Shown piece by piece: positions 27,457 to 36,379 of a DNA stretch of 64,000 nucleotides (its first letter is position 1; each line of letters opens with the position of its first letter). Under the pieces are notes generated by a model that saw only the letters and a list, made by a program, of their open reading frames with translations, ran no database searches and was not told the DNA's origin. Location of the stretch: the NCBI GenBank assembly GCA_016185275.1, contig JACPNX010000044.1, positions 124,001-188,000 on the forward strand, written 5' to 3'. The position numbers and the translations under genes were made by a program. Origin of the DNA: Actinomycetota bacterium (GTDB lineage: Bacteria; Actinomycetota; Acidimicrobiia; Acidimicrobiales; Iamiaceae).

Positions 27457-28899
27457 ATGACCGACGCCACCGCAACCCTCGACGGCCCGCCGCACGACGC
27501 CGCCGGCGTCGCCGCGCCGCCGCGCCCGGCTCCCTCCAGCGCCGCCGCCCAGAGCCGCCGCGGCCGCTGGATCGACGACTGGCGCCCCGAGGACGAGGCG
27601 TTCTGGGCGAGCACCGGCGCCCGGGTCGCGAAGCGCAACCTGGTCTTTTCGATCCTGTCCGAGCACATCGGGTTCTCCGTGTGGACGATGTGGTCGGCGC
27701 TCGTGCTGTTCCTGGGCAAGGACTACGGCTTCACGCCCGCCCAGAAGTTCCTGCTCACCTCGACGCCCGCGCTGGTCGGCTCGGTCCTGCGGATCCCGTA
27801 CACCTTCGCCGTCGCCCGTTTCGGCGGTCGCACCTGGACCGTCATCAGCGGCGCCGCCCTCCTCGTCCCGTGCCTCGCCGCGCTCGTCGTGCTCCGGCCC
27901 GGGGTGTCGCTCGGGACGCTGCTGGTCGTGGCCGCGCTGGCCGGTGTCGGCGGCGGCAACTTCGCCTCGTCGATGGCCAACATCAACGCGTTCTATCCCG
28001 AGCGGCTCAAGGGCTGGGCCCTCGGCATGAACGCGGGCGGCGGCAACCTCGGGGTCGCGGCGGTGCAACTCGTAGCCCTGGCGGTCCTGGCGACGGCCGG
28101 CTCCGGCGCGCCCCGCCTGCTGATCGGGATCTACCTGCCGCTGATCGTCGTCGCCCTCGTGTGCGCGGCGGTCAAGATGGACAACCTCACTGCGGTCCGC
28201 AACGAGCGCCGGGCCATGCGCGACGCCATCAGGGAACCGCACGCATGGGTGGTGGCTCTGCTCTACATCGGCACGTTCGGCTCGTTCATCGGCCTGAGCT
28301 TCGCCTTCGGGCAGGTGCTGCTCACCGAGTTCGCCAGCCGGTTCGACACGCCGACCAAGGCGGCCTCCATCACGTTCCTCGGCCCGCTGCTCGGGTCGCT
28401 GATCCGGCCCGTGGGTGGCCGCCTGGCGGATCGGTTCGGCGGCGCCCGGGTCACGCTGATCACCTTCCTGGCCATGTCCGCCGGCGGCGTCGTGATCGTC
28501 GCCGCCTCGTCGGCCCACTCGCTGCCGCTGTACCTCGTGGGCTTCGTCACGCTGTTCGCGCTCACCGGGGTCGGCAACGGGTCGACCTACAAGATGATCC
28601 CGGCCATCTTCCTGGCCAAGGCCCGCCGGTCGGTGGTGGTCGACGGCAGCAGCGCAGCCGACGGGCAGGCCGCGGCGGCGCTGGGTGAGGCCCGCCGCCT
28701 GTCGTCGGGCCTCATTGGCGTGGTGGGCGCCATCGGCTCGTTCGGCGGCGTGCTCGTCAACCTGGCCCTGCGCCAAAGCTTCCTCAGCGCCCAGACGGGC
28801 CGCAGCGCCTACGTCGCCTTCCTCGCCTACTACGTGGTCTGCGCTGTGCTGACCTGGGCCGTCTACCTCCGCCGCTCCGCCACCCGCCTCATCCCGTAG
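27457..28899 (+). CDS. narK: Nitrate/nitrite transporter, major facilitator superfamily
   Basis: 480 residues with about 12 membrane segments. Two nitrate signatures are visible: GGGNFASSMANINAFYPERLKGWALGMNAGGGNLG (around residues 165-200) and, in the second half, ALTGVGNGSTYKMIPAIF. These glycine-rich helices are the NarK/NasA nitrate-site hallmark. It imports nitrate or exchanges nitrate and nitrite across the membrane. Divergent from nirB, with GGAGGA four bases before the ATG, it supplies substrate to the adjacent reductases. Confidence 0.92.
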   Translation: MTDATATLDGPPHDAAGVAAPPRPAPSSAAAQSRRGRWIDDWRPEDEAFWASTGARVAKRNLVFSILSEHIGFSVWTMWSALVLFLGKDYGFTPAQKFLLTSTPALVGSVLRIPYTFAVARFGGRTWTVISGAALLVPCLAALVVLRPGVSLGTLLVVAALAGVGGGNFASSMANINAFYPERLKGWALGMNAGGGNLGVAAVQLVALAVLATAGSGAPRLLIGIYLPLIVVALVCAAVKMDNLTAVRNERRAMRDAIREPHAWVVALLYIGTFGSFIGLSFAFGQVLLTEFASRFDTPTKAASITFLGPLLGSLIRPVGGRLADRFGGARVTLITFLAMSAGGVVIVAASSAHSLPLYLVGFVTLFALTGVGNGSTYKMIPAIFLAKARRSVVVDGSSAADGQAAAALGEARRLSSGLIGVVGAIGSFGGVLVNLALRQSFLSAQTGRSAYVAFLAYYVVCAVLTWAVYLRRSATRLIP

Positions 28900-28932
28900 C
28901 GGTCGCAGTGCCGGCGCCCGCCGGCTGGGCGG

Positions 28933-29889
28933 TCAGGGGAGGAGCGGGCGGACCTCGTCGGTCCAGAACCGGAGGAAGCCGTCGATGTCGTCGCCGGCGG
29001 GCAGCACGGCCACGTGCTCGAAGCCGGCGTCGACGTAGTCGTGCAGGGCGGCGGCGAAGCGCTTGGGGTCCGAGCCGCAAGGGACCGACTCGGCCATCTG
29101 GTCCTCGGTGACCGGTTCGGCGGCCGCCTCGAAGTTGGCGACGTTCGGCAGCTCGGCCATGACCTTCCAGCCCTGGGCCGAGAACCGCAGCCGCTCGTGG
29201 GCGATGCGGCGGGCCTCGGCCTCGTCCGGATGCCACGACACGGCGACCTCGGCCCAGGTGTTGCGCCGGTCGCCGCCCTGCCTCGCGAAGCCGTCGACCA
29301 GCGCAGCCTCGGCCTCGGTGGCCACGATCCCGTCGGCCAGCTCGGCCGCCAGCTCCACCGACTTCCGTCCGCTGACCGCCAGCGCGATCCGGACGGGGTG
29401 GTTCGGCAGGTCGAAGATCCGGGCGTCCTCGACGGTGACGTGCTGGCCGCGGAAGGTCTGGTAGCCGCCCTGCCACAGCTGGCGGATGGCCTGCACCGCC
29501 TCGGCGAGCATGTCGTGGCGGACGTCGACCGGCGGCCACCCCTTGCCGACGACGTGCTCGTTGAGCTGCTCGCCCGACCCGAGGCCGAGCGTGAAGCGGC
29601 CGTGGCTCAGCACGCCGATGGTGGCCGCGGCCTGGGCGATCACCGCCGGGTGGTAGCGGACCGTCGGGCAGGTGACCATCGTGACGAGCTCGAGGCGGGA
29701 GGTGCGCTCGGCGATGGCGCCGAGGACGCTCCAGGCGAAGGGGCTGTGGTGGTGGCTCTCCAGCCAGGGGTGGATGTGGTCGGAGATGCCGGCGAAGTCG
29801 AACCCCGCCTGCTCGGCCTGCTCCGCCTGGCGGACCAGCTGGGCGGGTCCGTGGAGCTCGGTCATCAGCTTGAAGCCGTAGGCGGGCAT
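28933..29889 (-). CDS. F420-dependent (luciferase-like) oxidoreductase, G6PD-type subfamily
   Basis: 318 residues. YGFKLMTELHGPAQLVRQAEQAEQAGFDFAGISDH at the start, the LELVTMVTCPTVRYHPAVIAQAAATIG strand-helix, LGLGSGEQLNEHVVG and a C-terminal YVDAGFEHVAVLPAG match luciferase-fold enzymes of the F420-dependent glucose-6-phosphate dehydrogenase group. The GSGE loop and His/Trp positions suggest F420 binding. The substrate is not predictable. It converges with narK; the upstream 325 bases lead to sufB. Confidence 0.85.
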   Translation of the reverse strand: MPAYGFKLMTELHGPAQLVRQAEQAEQAGFDFAGISDHIHPWLESHHHSPFAWSVLGAIAERTSRLELVTMVTCPTVRYHPAVIAQAAATIGVLSHGRFTLGLGSGEQLNEHVVGKGWPPVDVRHDMLAEAVQAIRQLWQGGYQTFRGQHVTVEDARIFDLPNHPVRIALAVSGRKSVELAAELADGIVATEAEAALVDGFARQGGDRRNTWAEVAVSWHPDEAEARRIAHERLRFSAQGWKVMAELPNVANFEAAAEPVTEDQMAESVPCGSDPKRFAAALHDYVDAGFEHVAVLPAGDDIDGFLRFWTDEVRPLLP

Positions 29890-30214
29890 GGCGAAGCCTC
29901 CGGTCGTGGGGAGCCGTCAGGGGACTGGCCGCCCCTACCCGGGCCGCCAGACGTCACGCCTCCCGAGGCTCCGATCACTCGAACCCCCCGGGCCACCCCG
30001 AGGCCCCGGCACCAGAGCATCACCATGCGGCGGCCCGAAGCCGCCGGTCCAGTCGACCCCCCGCTCGTGGCGACCGCGGCTGTCTGCGCCGGGTCGAGCG
30101 GGACTAGCCGCGCCGAGGTAGGTGCCGGCCCGTCGGATTGTTACCATCGCCGTAGGAGAAATCCCGGGCCGCCACCCTTCACCGGCCCCGGGCCACCACC
30201 CTCCAGGAGAAGCC
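29890..30214. other. 325-base gap between oxidoreductase and sufB (divergent promoters)
   Basis: No gene is seen. The region must hold promoters for both flanking genes. A TACCAT (-10-like, TAnnnT) is at 30141-30146, followed by the TAGGAGAAATCCC motif shared with the sufD upstream region. Confidence 0.5.
30152..30164 (+). promoter_or_regulatory. 13-base motif shared by sufB and sufD upstream regions
   Basis: TAGGAGAAATCCC is identical here and at 32342-32354, 50 bases before sufB and 68 before sufD. TACC also precedes both copies. It may be an operator for an iron-sulfur regulator or a common promoter element; the factor is unknown. Confidence 0.45.
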
Positions 30215-31612
30215 ATGGCCGTCGCCGATCTCGACCTCGGGCGCTACAAGCTCGGCTGGGCAGACGAAGAGGACTACGTCTACAAGCCCAAGCGTGGCCT
30301 CAACGAGGAGATCATCCGCGAGATGTCGTGGATGAAGGGCGAGCCCGAGTGGATGCTGAAGTACCGGCTCGACTCCTACCGCCACTTCCTGCGCCGCCCG
30401 ATGCCCAACTGGGGCGGCGACATGTCGGAGATCTACTTCGACGACATCTACTACTACATCAAGCCCACTGCGGGTCAGGTCGACGCCTGGGAGCAGCTTC
30501 CCGACTCGGTGAAGGCCACCTACGAAAAGCTCGGCATCCCCGAGGCCGAGCGCAAGTACCTCGCCGGGGTCACGGCGCAGTACGAGAGCGAGGTCGTGTA
30601 CCACCGCAACCGCGAGGACCTCGAGCGCCAGGGCGTGCTGTTCACCGACATGGACACCGCGCTGCGCGAGCACCCGGAGATCGTGAAGCGCTACTTCGGC
30701 ACGGTGATCCCCAAGAACGACAACAAGTTCGCGGCGTTGAACTCGTCGGTGTGGTCGGGCGGCTCGTTCATCTACGTGCCGCCGGGCGTCGAGGTGTCCA
30801 TGCCGCTGCAGGCCTACTTCCGCATCAACGCCGAGAACATGGGCCAGTTCGAGCGCACGCTGATCATCGCCGACGAGGGTGCGAAGGTGCACTACATCGA
30901 GGGCTGCTCGGCGCCCGTGTACACGTCCGATTCGCTGCACTCGGCGGTGGTCGAGATCATCGTGAAGCCGGGGGCGCGGGTCACCTACACGACGATCCAG
31001 AACTGGTCGTCCAACGTCTTCAACCTCGTCACCAAGCGGGCCCGGGTGGAGACCGAGGGCCACATGGAGTGGATCGACGGCAACATTGGTTCGCGCCTCA
31101 CCATGAAGTACCCGGCGGTCTGGTTGGTCGGCCCCAAGGCCACGGGCGAGGTGCTCTCCGTCGCCTACGCCGGTCCGGGCCAGCACCAGGACACGGGGGC
31201 CAAGATGGTGCACGCCGCTCCGGAGACCACGTCGAAGATCGTGTCGAAGTCGATCTCGAAGGACGGTGGGCGCACGTCGTACCGCGGCCTGGTGCGCGTC
31301 GAGGACGACGCCTACGGCTGCAAGAGCCACGTCCAGTGCGACGCCCTCATCCTCGACGAGGACTCGGTGTCCGACACGTATCCCTACATGGAGGTCGGTG
31401 CCCGCGACGCCATCATCGGCCACGAGGCCACCGTGTCGAAGGTGGCCGACGAGCAGCTCTTCTACCTGATGAGCCGTGGGCTCTCGCAGGAGCAGGCGAT
31501 CGGCATGGTCGTGAACGGCTTCATCGAGCCGGTCACCCGCACGCTGCCGATGGAGTACGCGGTCGAGTGGAGCCGGCTCATCGAGCTGCAGATGGAGGGC
31601 TCGGTCGGCTGA
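30215..31612 (+). CDS. sufB: Fe-S cluster scaffold protein SufB
   Basis: 465 residues. The family blocks are clear: [95 protein letters not shown], and the C-terminal [23 protein letters not shown]. SufB with SufC and SufD forms the cytoplasmic scaffold that assembles clusters from sulfur delivered by SufS/SufU. AGGAGA precedes the ATG. The transcription unit continues to a Cys-containing small gene, sufD, a Rieske protein and sufC, though a hairpin lies immediately after sufB. Confidence 0.95.
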   Translation: MAVADLDLGRYKLGWADEEDYVYKPKRGLNEEIIREMSWMKGEPEWMLKYRLDSYRHFLRRPMPNWGGDMSEIYFDDIYYYIKPTAGQVDAWEQLPDSVKATYEKLGIPEAERKYLAGVTAQYESEVVYHRNREDLERQGVLFTDMDTALREHPEIVKRYFGTVIPKNDNKFAALNSSVWSGGSFIYVPPGVEVSMPLQAYFRINAENMGQFERTLIIADEGAKVHYIEGCSAPVYTSDSLHSAVVEIIVKPGARVTYTTIQNWSSNVFNLVTKRARVETEGHMEWIDGNIGSRLTMKYPAVWLVGPKATGEVLSVAYAGPGQHQDTGAKMVHAAPETTSKIVSKSISKDGGRTSYRGLVRVEDDAYGCKSHVQCDALILDEDSVSDTYPYMEVGARDAIIGHEATVSKVADEQLFYLMSRGLSQEQAIGMVVNGFIEPVTRTLPMEYAVEWSRLIELQMEGSVG

Positions 31613-31621
31613 TCGCCCGGA

Positions 31622-31660
31622 CTGGAGGTCGCAGCGGCGGCAGGCCGCGGAGACCTCCAG
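31622..31660 (+). terminator. Hairpin after sufB
   Basis: CTGGAGGTC and GACCTCCAG form a perfect 9-bp stem around a 21-base loop that has an inner GCGGC/GCCGC stem. No T-run follows, so it may attenuate rather than stop transcription between sufB and the next gene. The same stem core recurs at 41578-41625. Confidence 0.55.
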
Positions 31661-31716
31661 ATCGGCGTGGGGGTGCGCGACGCTCGTTCAGCGGTCCGGC
31701 AAGGCAGACTGGCCGC

Positions 31717-32076
31717 ATGCCGATGCGGCAGGACTGCAAGTACTTCGAGTCGAGGACGTATGGGAACGGCGAGACGGTCCGCAAGTGCGACCTTGACCTC
31801 GCACCCGAGGCCCCTTGGCGTTGCCCGGCCGACTGCGCGCGCTACGAGCCGCGCCTGGCCGACGTCGACTGGTCCCACGGCACGCTGATCACCCCGCCGA
31901 CGCCGGAGGAGCCGCCCGGGCTCGACGAGCGGGCCGACGAGATCGCGGCGCTGCTCGACGAGGCCGAGGACGTGGTCAACGCGGTCGGTCCGCAGGTGCT
32001 GGCCGAGGTGCGAGCGGAGCAGGAGCGAGCGGGACGCGGTCGGCGCCTCGGCCGGGTGTTCCGCCGGCGCCGCTGA
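31717..32076 (+). CDS. Small four-cysteine protein in the suf cluster
   Basis: 119 residues. The N-terminal 45 residues hold four Cys with spacing C-x17-C-x11-C-x3-C (QDCKYFESR, RKCDLDL, WRCPADC), which could bind Zn or an Fe-S cluster. The rest is acidic and helical (ERADEIAALLDEAEDVVNAVG) with a basic tail (RRLGRVFRRRR). Its position between sufB and sufD suggests a link to cluster assembly, but I recognise no named family and give no function. Confidence 0.7.
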   Translation: MPMRQDCKYFESRTYGNGETVRKCDLDLAPEAPWRCPADCARYEPRLADVDWSHGTLITPPTPEEPPGLDERADEIAALLDEAEDVVNAVGPQVLAEVRAEQERAGRGRRLGRVFRRRR

Positions 32077-32160
32077 CCCCCGGCTGTCCCCGGCGCTGAT
32101 CCCCCTCTCGCCCTCTCTGCCCTCCCGCCCTCTCGCCTCTCGCCCCTCGCCCTCTCGACC

Positions 32161-32197
32161 GCCGTTTCCCGACACATCCGGCCAACCCTTGGCCGGA
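32161..32197 (+). repeat. Dispersed 37-base palindromic element, copy 1
   Basis: GCCGTTTCCCGAC, three variable bases, then TCCGGCCAA-3 bases-TTGGCCGGA (perfect 9-bp stem). The same element in reverse orientation is at 50091-50127, in the gap of a toxin-antitoxin locus. Both copies are intergenic. Confidence 0.75.
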
Positions 32198-32341
32198 TCT
32201 GCCAGCAATGCGGCGGAGGACCGGCGGCGTCTGGCTGACTCTGGTGGTGCCGGGGCCCCGTGCCGTCGACCAGCTCGATGGGCCGGCGCAGCGTCAGGTC
32301 GGTCGACGCCTCCCGCATCCACGGTGTTCGCACTACCGGGA

Positions 32342-32354
32342 TAGGAGAAATCCC
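32342..32354 (+). promoter_or_regulatory. Second copy of the suf upstream motif
   Basis: TAGGAGAAATCCC, identical to 30152-30164, here within GGGAT...ATCCC that could form a short inverted repeat. It lies 68 bases before the sufD ATG. Confidence 0.45.
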
Positions 32355-32422
32355 CGTTCTCGTCGCTAGGGTGGACCGGCCCGGCGACCCGGGCGACCCG
32401 CCGATCCCCCGACGAACCGCCC

Positions 32423-33730
32423 ATGTCCAGCCTCGACACCTTCGTCGCTCCCGCCGCCGATCTGCCGGGCCCGGACTGGCTCCGGCGACGCCGGCGCGAC
32501 GCCGCCGACCGCGTGCGTGCCGCCGGCCTGCCCTCCTCGGAGGAGGAGGTTTGGCGTTACAGCCCCATCGACGACCTCGACCTCGACGCCTACGCGCCCG
32601 CTCCGCCCACGGCGCCCACGGCGCCCACGGCGCAACAACCCGTGGCGCACCTCGACGGGCGGGATGGTGCCGGACTCCTCGCCACCGAGCCGGCCGCCAC
32701 GGTGACCATCGTGGACGGCGTGGTCGCCGGCATCGACGTCGCCGAGCGCTGGAAGGCTGCCGGCCTCGTCGTGGGGCGCGCCGCCGACCTCGACGACGGC
32801 GCGGCCCTGCTCGGCGCCGCCGTCGGCGAGCACTGGGAGGTCATCACCGCGCTCAACGACGCCGTCGCCCCGGATCCGATCGTCGTGCGGGTGCCGCGCG
32901 GCGTCTCCGTCGACGCTCCTGTGCTCGTGCGCCACCACGTGGCCACAGCGGGTTGCGCCGCCGTACCACGACTGGTGGTCCACGTCGGTGAGAGCGCGGC
33001 CGTCGCCGTCGTCGAGCACACGACCTCGGCCCCCGGCAAGGCCCTCGTGGTGCCCCTCACCGAGGTCGTCGTCGAGCAGGCGGGAAGGGTCGCCCACGTG
33101 GCCGTGCAGGAGCTGGGACCGGAGACGTGGCAGCTCGGCTCGCTGATCGCCCGCGTCGAGCGGGAGGCCACGTTCTCGTCCACGACGGCCGGTCTGGGCG
33201 GGGGGTACGCGCGCTTGCGCACGGACTGCCGCCTCACCGGTCGGGGAGCCACCGGGGTGCTCGACGCCGTCTACTTCGGCGAGGAGGACCAGACGCTCGA
33301 CTTCCGCACGTTCCAGGACCACGCCGCGCCCGACACCACCAGCGACCTGCTCTACAAGGGCGCGGTCGCGGGCCGCAGCCGCTCGATCTACACCGGCCTC
33401 ATCCGGGTGCGCCCCGAGGGCCGGGGCACCAACGCCGTCCAGACGAACCGCAACATCAAGCTGTCCGACGGCGCCTGGGCCGAGTCGGTGCCGAACCTCG
33501 AGATCGAGACCAACGACGTCCGGTGCGCGCACGCCTCCGCGGTCGGGCCCATCGACGAGGAGCAGCGCTTCTACCTCGAGAGCAGGGGTGTACCGCCGGC
33601 CATGGCCGAGCGCCTCATCGTCAGCGGGTTCTTCGACGAGGTGCTGGCGCGCCTGGCCGTGCCCGCAATCGCGGCGTCGCTGCGGGCCCGCATCGCGGCC
33701 AAGCTCGACCGCCAGGGGATCGGCACGTGA
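32423..33730 (+). CDS. sufD: Fe-S cluster assembly protein SufD
   Basis: 435 residues. The N-terminus (PGPDWLRRRRRDAADR, PSSEEEVWRYSPID) and the C-terminal core (DFRTFQDHAAPDTTSDLLYKG, SIYTGLIRV, AVQTNRNIKLSD, EIETNDVRCAHASAVGPID, YLESRGVPPAMAERLIVSGFFDEVL) are those of SufD. The Cys and His of the CAHASA segment sit where the SufB-SufD interface residues are. A short Pro-Thr-Ala repeat (9-bp DNA repeat near 32610) interrupts the N-terminal domain. Its stop overlaps the GTG of the Rieske gene. Confidence 0.93.
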   Translation: MSSLDTFVAPAADLPGPDWLRRRRRDAADRVRAAGLPSSEEEVWRYSPIDDLDLDAYAPAPPTAPTAPTAQQPVAHLDGRDGAGLLATEPAATVTIVDGVVAGIDVAERWKAAGLVVGRAADLDDGAALLGAAVGEHWEVITALNDAVAPDPIVVRVPRGVSVDAPVLVRHHVATAGCAAVPRLVVHVGESAAVAVVEHTTSAPGKALVVPLTEVVVEQAGRVAHVAVQELGPETWQLGSLIARVEREATFSSTTAGLGGGYARLRTDCRLTGRGATGVLDAVYFGEEDQTLDFRTFQDHAAPDTTSDLLYKGAVAGRSRSIYTGLIRVRPEGRGTNAVQTNRNIKLSDGAWAESVPNLEIETNDVRCAHASAVGPIDEEQRFYLESRGVPPAMAERLIVSGFFDEVLARLAVPAIAASLRARIAAKLDRQGIGT

Positions 33731-34044
33731 GCCGGTGGGAGCGCCTGTGCGCCGCTTCCGACGTGCCCGACGGCGAGGCCCGGCGGTTCGTCGTCGACGG
33801 CCACCCCGTCGCGGTGGTGCGCATCGCCGACGACGTCTACGCCATCGGCGACACCTGCTCGCACCAGAAGATCTCGCTGTCCGAAGGCGACGTGCACCCG
33901 GAGACCCGTGAGCTCGAGTGCTGGAAGCACGGTTCCACGTTCTCGCTCGAGACCGGGCGACCGTCGTGCCTGCCGGCCACGCGTCCGGTCCCGCTGTTCT
34001 CGGTGAAGGTGGAGGGTGACGATCTCGTGGTGGAGGTGCCCTGA
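33727..34044 (+). CDS. Rieske [2Fe-2S] ferredoxin of the suf operon
   Basis: 105 residues. CSHQKISL (C-x-H) and CWKHGSTFSL (C-x2-H), about 20 residues apart, bind the Rieske cluster. No signal peptide or membrane helix, so it is a soluble ferredoxin of the type found with suf genes and dioxygenases. It overlaps sufD by GTGA and sufC by TGATG, so it is tightly co-translated; it may pass electrons for cluster assembly, which is inference. Confidence 0.92.
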   Translation: MSRWERLCAASDVPDGEARRFVVDGHPVAVVRIADDVYAIGDTCSHQKISLSEGDVHPETRELECWKHGSTFSLETGRPSCLPATRPVPLFSVKVEGDDLVVEVP

Positions 34045-34853
34045 TGGCGGAGCTGCGCATCGAGGGCCTGCGGGCCGGCGTCGAGGGGCGAGAGATCCTC
34101 CACGGCATCGACCTCGTGGTCCGCAGTGGCGAGGTCCACGCGGTCATGGGTCCCAACGGGTCGGGCAAGTCGACGTTGTCGCACGTGATCATGGGCCGCC
34201 CCGGCTACGAGATCCTCGCCGGCTCGGTCACGCTCGACGGCCGCGACGTGCTGGCCCTCGCCCCGTGGGAGCGGGCCCAGGCCGGGCTGTTCCTGGCGAT
34301 GCAGTACCCGACCGAGGTGCCGGGCGTGTCGCTCGAGGCGGTCCTGCACGCCGCGCTCGACGCCGCCGGCCGAGGTGGTGACGATGTCGCCGCGCTGGTC
34401 GAGGGGGAGGCGGCGCGCGTGGGCCTCGACCCCCGCCTCATCGAGCGCCCGTTGAACGTCGACCTGTCCGGCGGCGAGAAGAAGCGCAACGAGACCGTGC
34501 AGCTCGGCGTGCTGCGGCCCGCCATCGCCGTTCTCGACGAGCTCGACTCGGGGCTCGACATCGACGCGCTGCGGGCCTGTGCCCGGAGGATCGAGGAGGC
34601 CACCGAGCAGGGCCTGGGCGTGCTGGCCATCACCCACTACCACCGCCTCCTCGACGTGCTGCGCGCCGACCGGGTGCACGTGCTGGTGAGGGGCGAGATG
34701 CGCGCGAGCGGCGGTCCCGAGCTCGCCGGCGAGCTCGAGCGGTCCGGTTACGCGGCATGGGCCCGTCCGGAAGAGCTGGCCGAGGATGCGGCGCCCGCGG
34801 CCGACCCGTTCGCCGATCCATTCGGCCCGGGGCCCTTCGCCGGCCAGGTCTGA
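34044..34853 (+). CDS. sufC: SufC ATPase, first copy
   Basis: 269 residues. Walker A GPNGSGKST, signature LSGGEKKRNE and Walker B IAVLDELDSGLD, with the SufC-typical DSGLD and AITHYHRLL blocks. It powers SufBCD. Compared with the second SufC at 43463-44266 this copy has ELDSGLDID and a diverged helical part (AALDAAGRGGDDVAALV) plus an acidic Pro/Phe tail (PFADPFGPGPFAG). Last gene of the forward suf cluster. Confidence 0.9.
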   Translation: MAELRIEGLRAGVEGREILHGIDLVVRSGEVHAVMGPNGSGKSTLSHVIMGRPGYEILAGSVTLDGRDVLALAPWERAQAGLFLAMQYPTEVPGVSLEAVLHAALDAAGRGGDDVAALVEGEAARVGLDPRLIERPLNVDLSGGEKKRNETVQLGVLRPAIAVLDELDSGLDIDALRACARRIEEATEQGLGVLAITHYHRLLDVLRADRVHVLVRGEMRASGGPELAGELERSGYAAWARPEELAEDAAPAADPFADPFGPGPFAGQV

Positions 34854-34958
34854 GCTCGGCGCCAGGTCCGAGCTCGGGCTGCGGCTTCTCGGCGGCCCGA
34901 TCGAGCGATCCTGCGCTGCGCCCTTCAGGATCGCCCGTAGCTGCCGACAGGGGCGGCG

Positions 34959-35540
34959 GTGGACGGTGCTCCTTCGCGCTTCTGGTCGACTGTCGTGCCC
35001 ATGTTGTTCGCCTTGGCGCTGGTCTTGACCGTGGTGCTGCTGGTGACTGGCTCGGTGCCCGGCAGGGGTGACCGGGTCGTGTTCGATCCGACTCAGGGTC
35101 GGCGGACGGTTCCGGCCGCGGGCGAACCCGCGACCACGGCGCCGCGACGGCGCTCGACGACGACGTCGTCCCCCAAGTCGACGTCGTCCTCTTCGACGAC
35201 GGCGGCGGGTCGCGGACCGCAGGTGTCAATCGTCGGGACCTCGACCGTACCGGCGGCGTCGAAGCCGGGTGGGGGAGCGCCCCCGACCACCGGCCGCCCC
35301 GGCGGGGGAGGCACACCGGGCTCGGCGACGACCACGACGACGCGGCCTCGACCTCCGTCGACGACCACGACGACGCGGCCCCGTCCGCCGGCGACGACGA
35401 CCACGACGACGCGGCCTCGCCCTCCGTCGACGACCACGACCCGGCCGCGGCCTCCGTCGACGACGACGACGACGCGGCCCCGCCCTCCCTCGACGACGAC
35501 GACCACGAGGCCGTGTCGGCGCCGCTGCGGCGGCCGGTGA
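34959..35540 (+). CDS. Membrane-anchored Thr/Pro/Arg repeat protein
   Basis: 193 residues from GTG 34959. Residues about 10-30 (VVPMLFALALVLTVVLLVTG) form one membrane helix; nearly all the rest is Thr, Pro, Ser and Arg, with at least five TTTT-TRPRPPS repeats encoded by a tandem DNA repeat (35324-35514). It ends in a Cys/Arg-rich tail (PCRRRCGGR). Likely a surface or wall-spanning stalk. Codon bias in repeats is hard to judge and the opposite strand is also open, so confidence is moderate. Confidence 0.55.
   Translation: MDGAPSRFWSTVVPMLFALALVLTVVLLVTGSVPGRGDRVVFDPTQGRRTVPAAGEPATTAPRRRSTTTSSPKSTSSSSTTAAGRGPQVSIVGTSTVPAASKPGGGAPPTTGRPGGGGTPGSATTTTTRPRPPSTTTTTRPRPPATTTTTTRPRPPSTTTTRPRPPSTTTTTRPRPPSTTTTTRPCRRRCGGR
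35324..35514 (+). repeat. Tandem repeat, ~33-36-bp units
   Basis: About five units of the CGACGACCACGACGACGCGG-type sequence followed by a C-rich half encode the Thr-Arg-Pro repeats. Units differ by small in-frame changes, as expected for slippage or recombination. Confidence 0.8.
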
Positions 35541-36073
35541 TCGGCAAGAGAGCACTGGACCAGCGCATCAGGTGTTGCACCGCGGGTCTCGCCCGCCGGC
35601 CGCGGGTCTCGCCCACCGGCGCCGCGGTGCTGGTTGCACAAGGCGATCGCCGACTGGGGGTCGGCGACGATGCCGCCGAGGTGATCGCCCACGGCCACAC
35701 CCTGAAGCGGTGGTGGTCCGGGATCTTCGTCCACCACCCCACGGGTGCTAGCAGCGGACGGACCGAGGGCTTGGACCGGTGCGTGAAGAGGGTGAGCCGC
35801 TGCGGCCACGCTCCTGCATCCTCGACCTCTCCCGGGTCCTGCTCGCCGGCGGCCCGCACCCGCTGCCGCCGTCACCCTTGAGTTCGCCCATCTACTACGA
35901 GCTGTTCGTGATCATCGACATCGTCAGCCACTACCGGCGAGCTCGGCGAGGCATTCATCGCCGGACGCCCTCGGCGCCCAGGCATGGACCGCGACCAGCT
36001 CACCCTGCACGACGAGCGCCGCCGTGCGTTGCGCGTCCGAGCGGGGAACTGCTCGTGGGTACCGTGTTGGTTC
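35541..36073. other. 533-base degraded region
   Basis: No intact gene. The right part (35884-36052) holds an integrase-domain remnant. The left part (35541-35880) shows no recognisable coding sequence on either strand. Confidence 0.6.
35884..36052 (+). mobile_element. IS3/IS481-type integrase (rve) remnant
   Basis: One frame reads SPIYYELFVIIDIVSHYRR, matching the first catalytic-Asp strand of IS transposase cores (usually YYxLFVVLDIFSRY). The adjacent frame continues GEAFIAGRP and then GMDRDQLTLHDERRRAL, matching the second Asp region (GIDRDQLTLHADRG). A frameshift separates them and the rest of the transposase is gone. It is a decayed insertion sequence fragment. Confidence 0.6.
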
Positions 36074-36367
36074 GTGAGCACCGCAGAGGTCCCCGGCGGC
36101 GTGGTGCACGAGCTTGCCGATGATCTGCGCCAGGCGCTGCTCGCCAACGCGAGGGCGCTCGACGCGTGGAACGACATCACGCCGCTGGCTCGCAACGAGT
36201 TCATCTGTTGGGTGGAGGACGCCAAGCAGACGAAGACCCGTGAACGCCGCATTCGCCGGACCCAGGAGGAGCTCGAGGAGGGCCAGCGTCGACCGTGCTG
36301 CTGGCCGGGTTGCAAGCACCGCGAGCGCACCGGCAGGCAGCGGCGCCGCGCGAACACGCCCAGCTGA
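36074..36367 (+). CDS. YdeI/OmpD-associated family small protein
   Basis: 97 residues from GTG 36074; the frame is open upstream into the IS remnant, which is not part of it. VVHELADDLRQALLANARALDAWNDITPLARNEFICWVEDAK, followed by TRERRIRRTQEELEEGQRRPCCWPGCKHR, is the short YdeI-domain form. CCWPGC is a family hallmark. The family's role is poorly known (linked to stress or bacteriocin protection in some species). Confidence 0.85.
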   Translation: MSTAEVPGGVVHELADDLRQALLANARALDAWNDITPLARNEFICWVEDAKQTKTRERRIRRTQEELEEGQRRPCCWPGCKHRERTGRQRRRANTPS

Positions 36368-36379
36368 CCTCGAGCTCGG

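Larger units (their letters stand above)
32077..32422. other. 346-base gap before sufD
   Basis: No gene seen. It contains a pyrimidine-rich CCCTCTCG-type tract (about 32100-32160), the 37-base palindromic element at 32161-32197, and the TAGGAGAAATCCC motif at 32342-32354. sufD therefore probably has its own promoter. Confidence 0.6.

Noticed and set aside
32100-32160. Pyrimidine-rich tract before element copy 1
   Set aside because: Simple-sequence composition; no defined repeat or binding site could be supported.
35093-35875. Long minus-strand frames over the Thr/Pro repeat gene
   Set aside because: Repeats keep all frames open; Val/Arg/Asp-rich translation without membrane or domain features.
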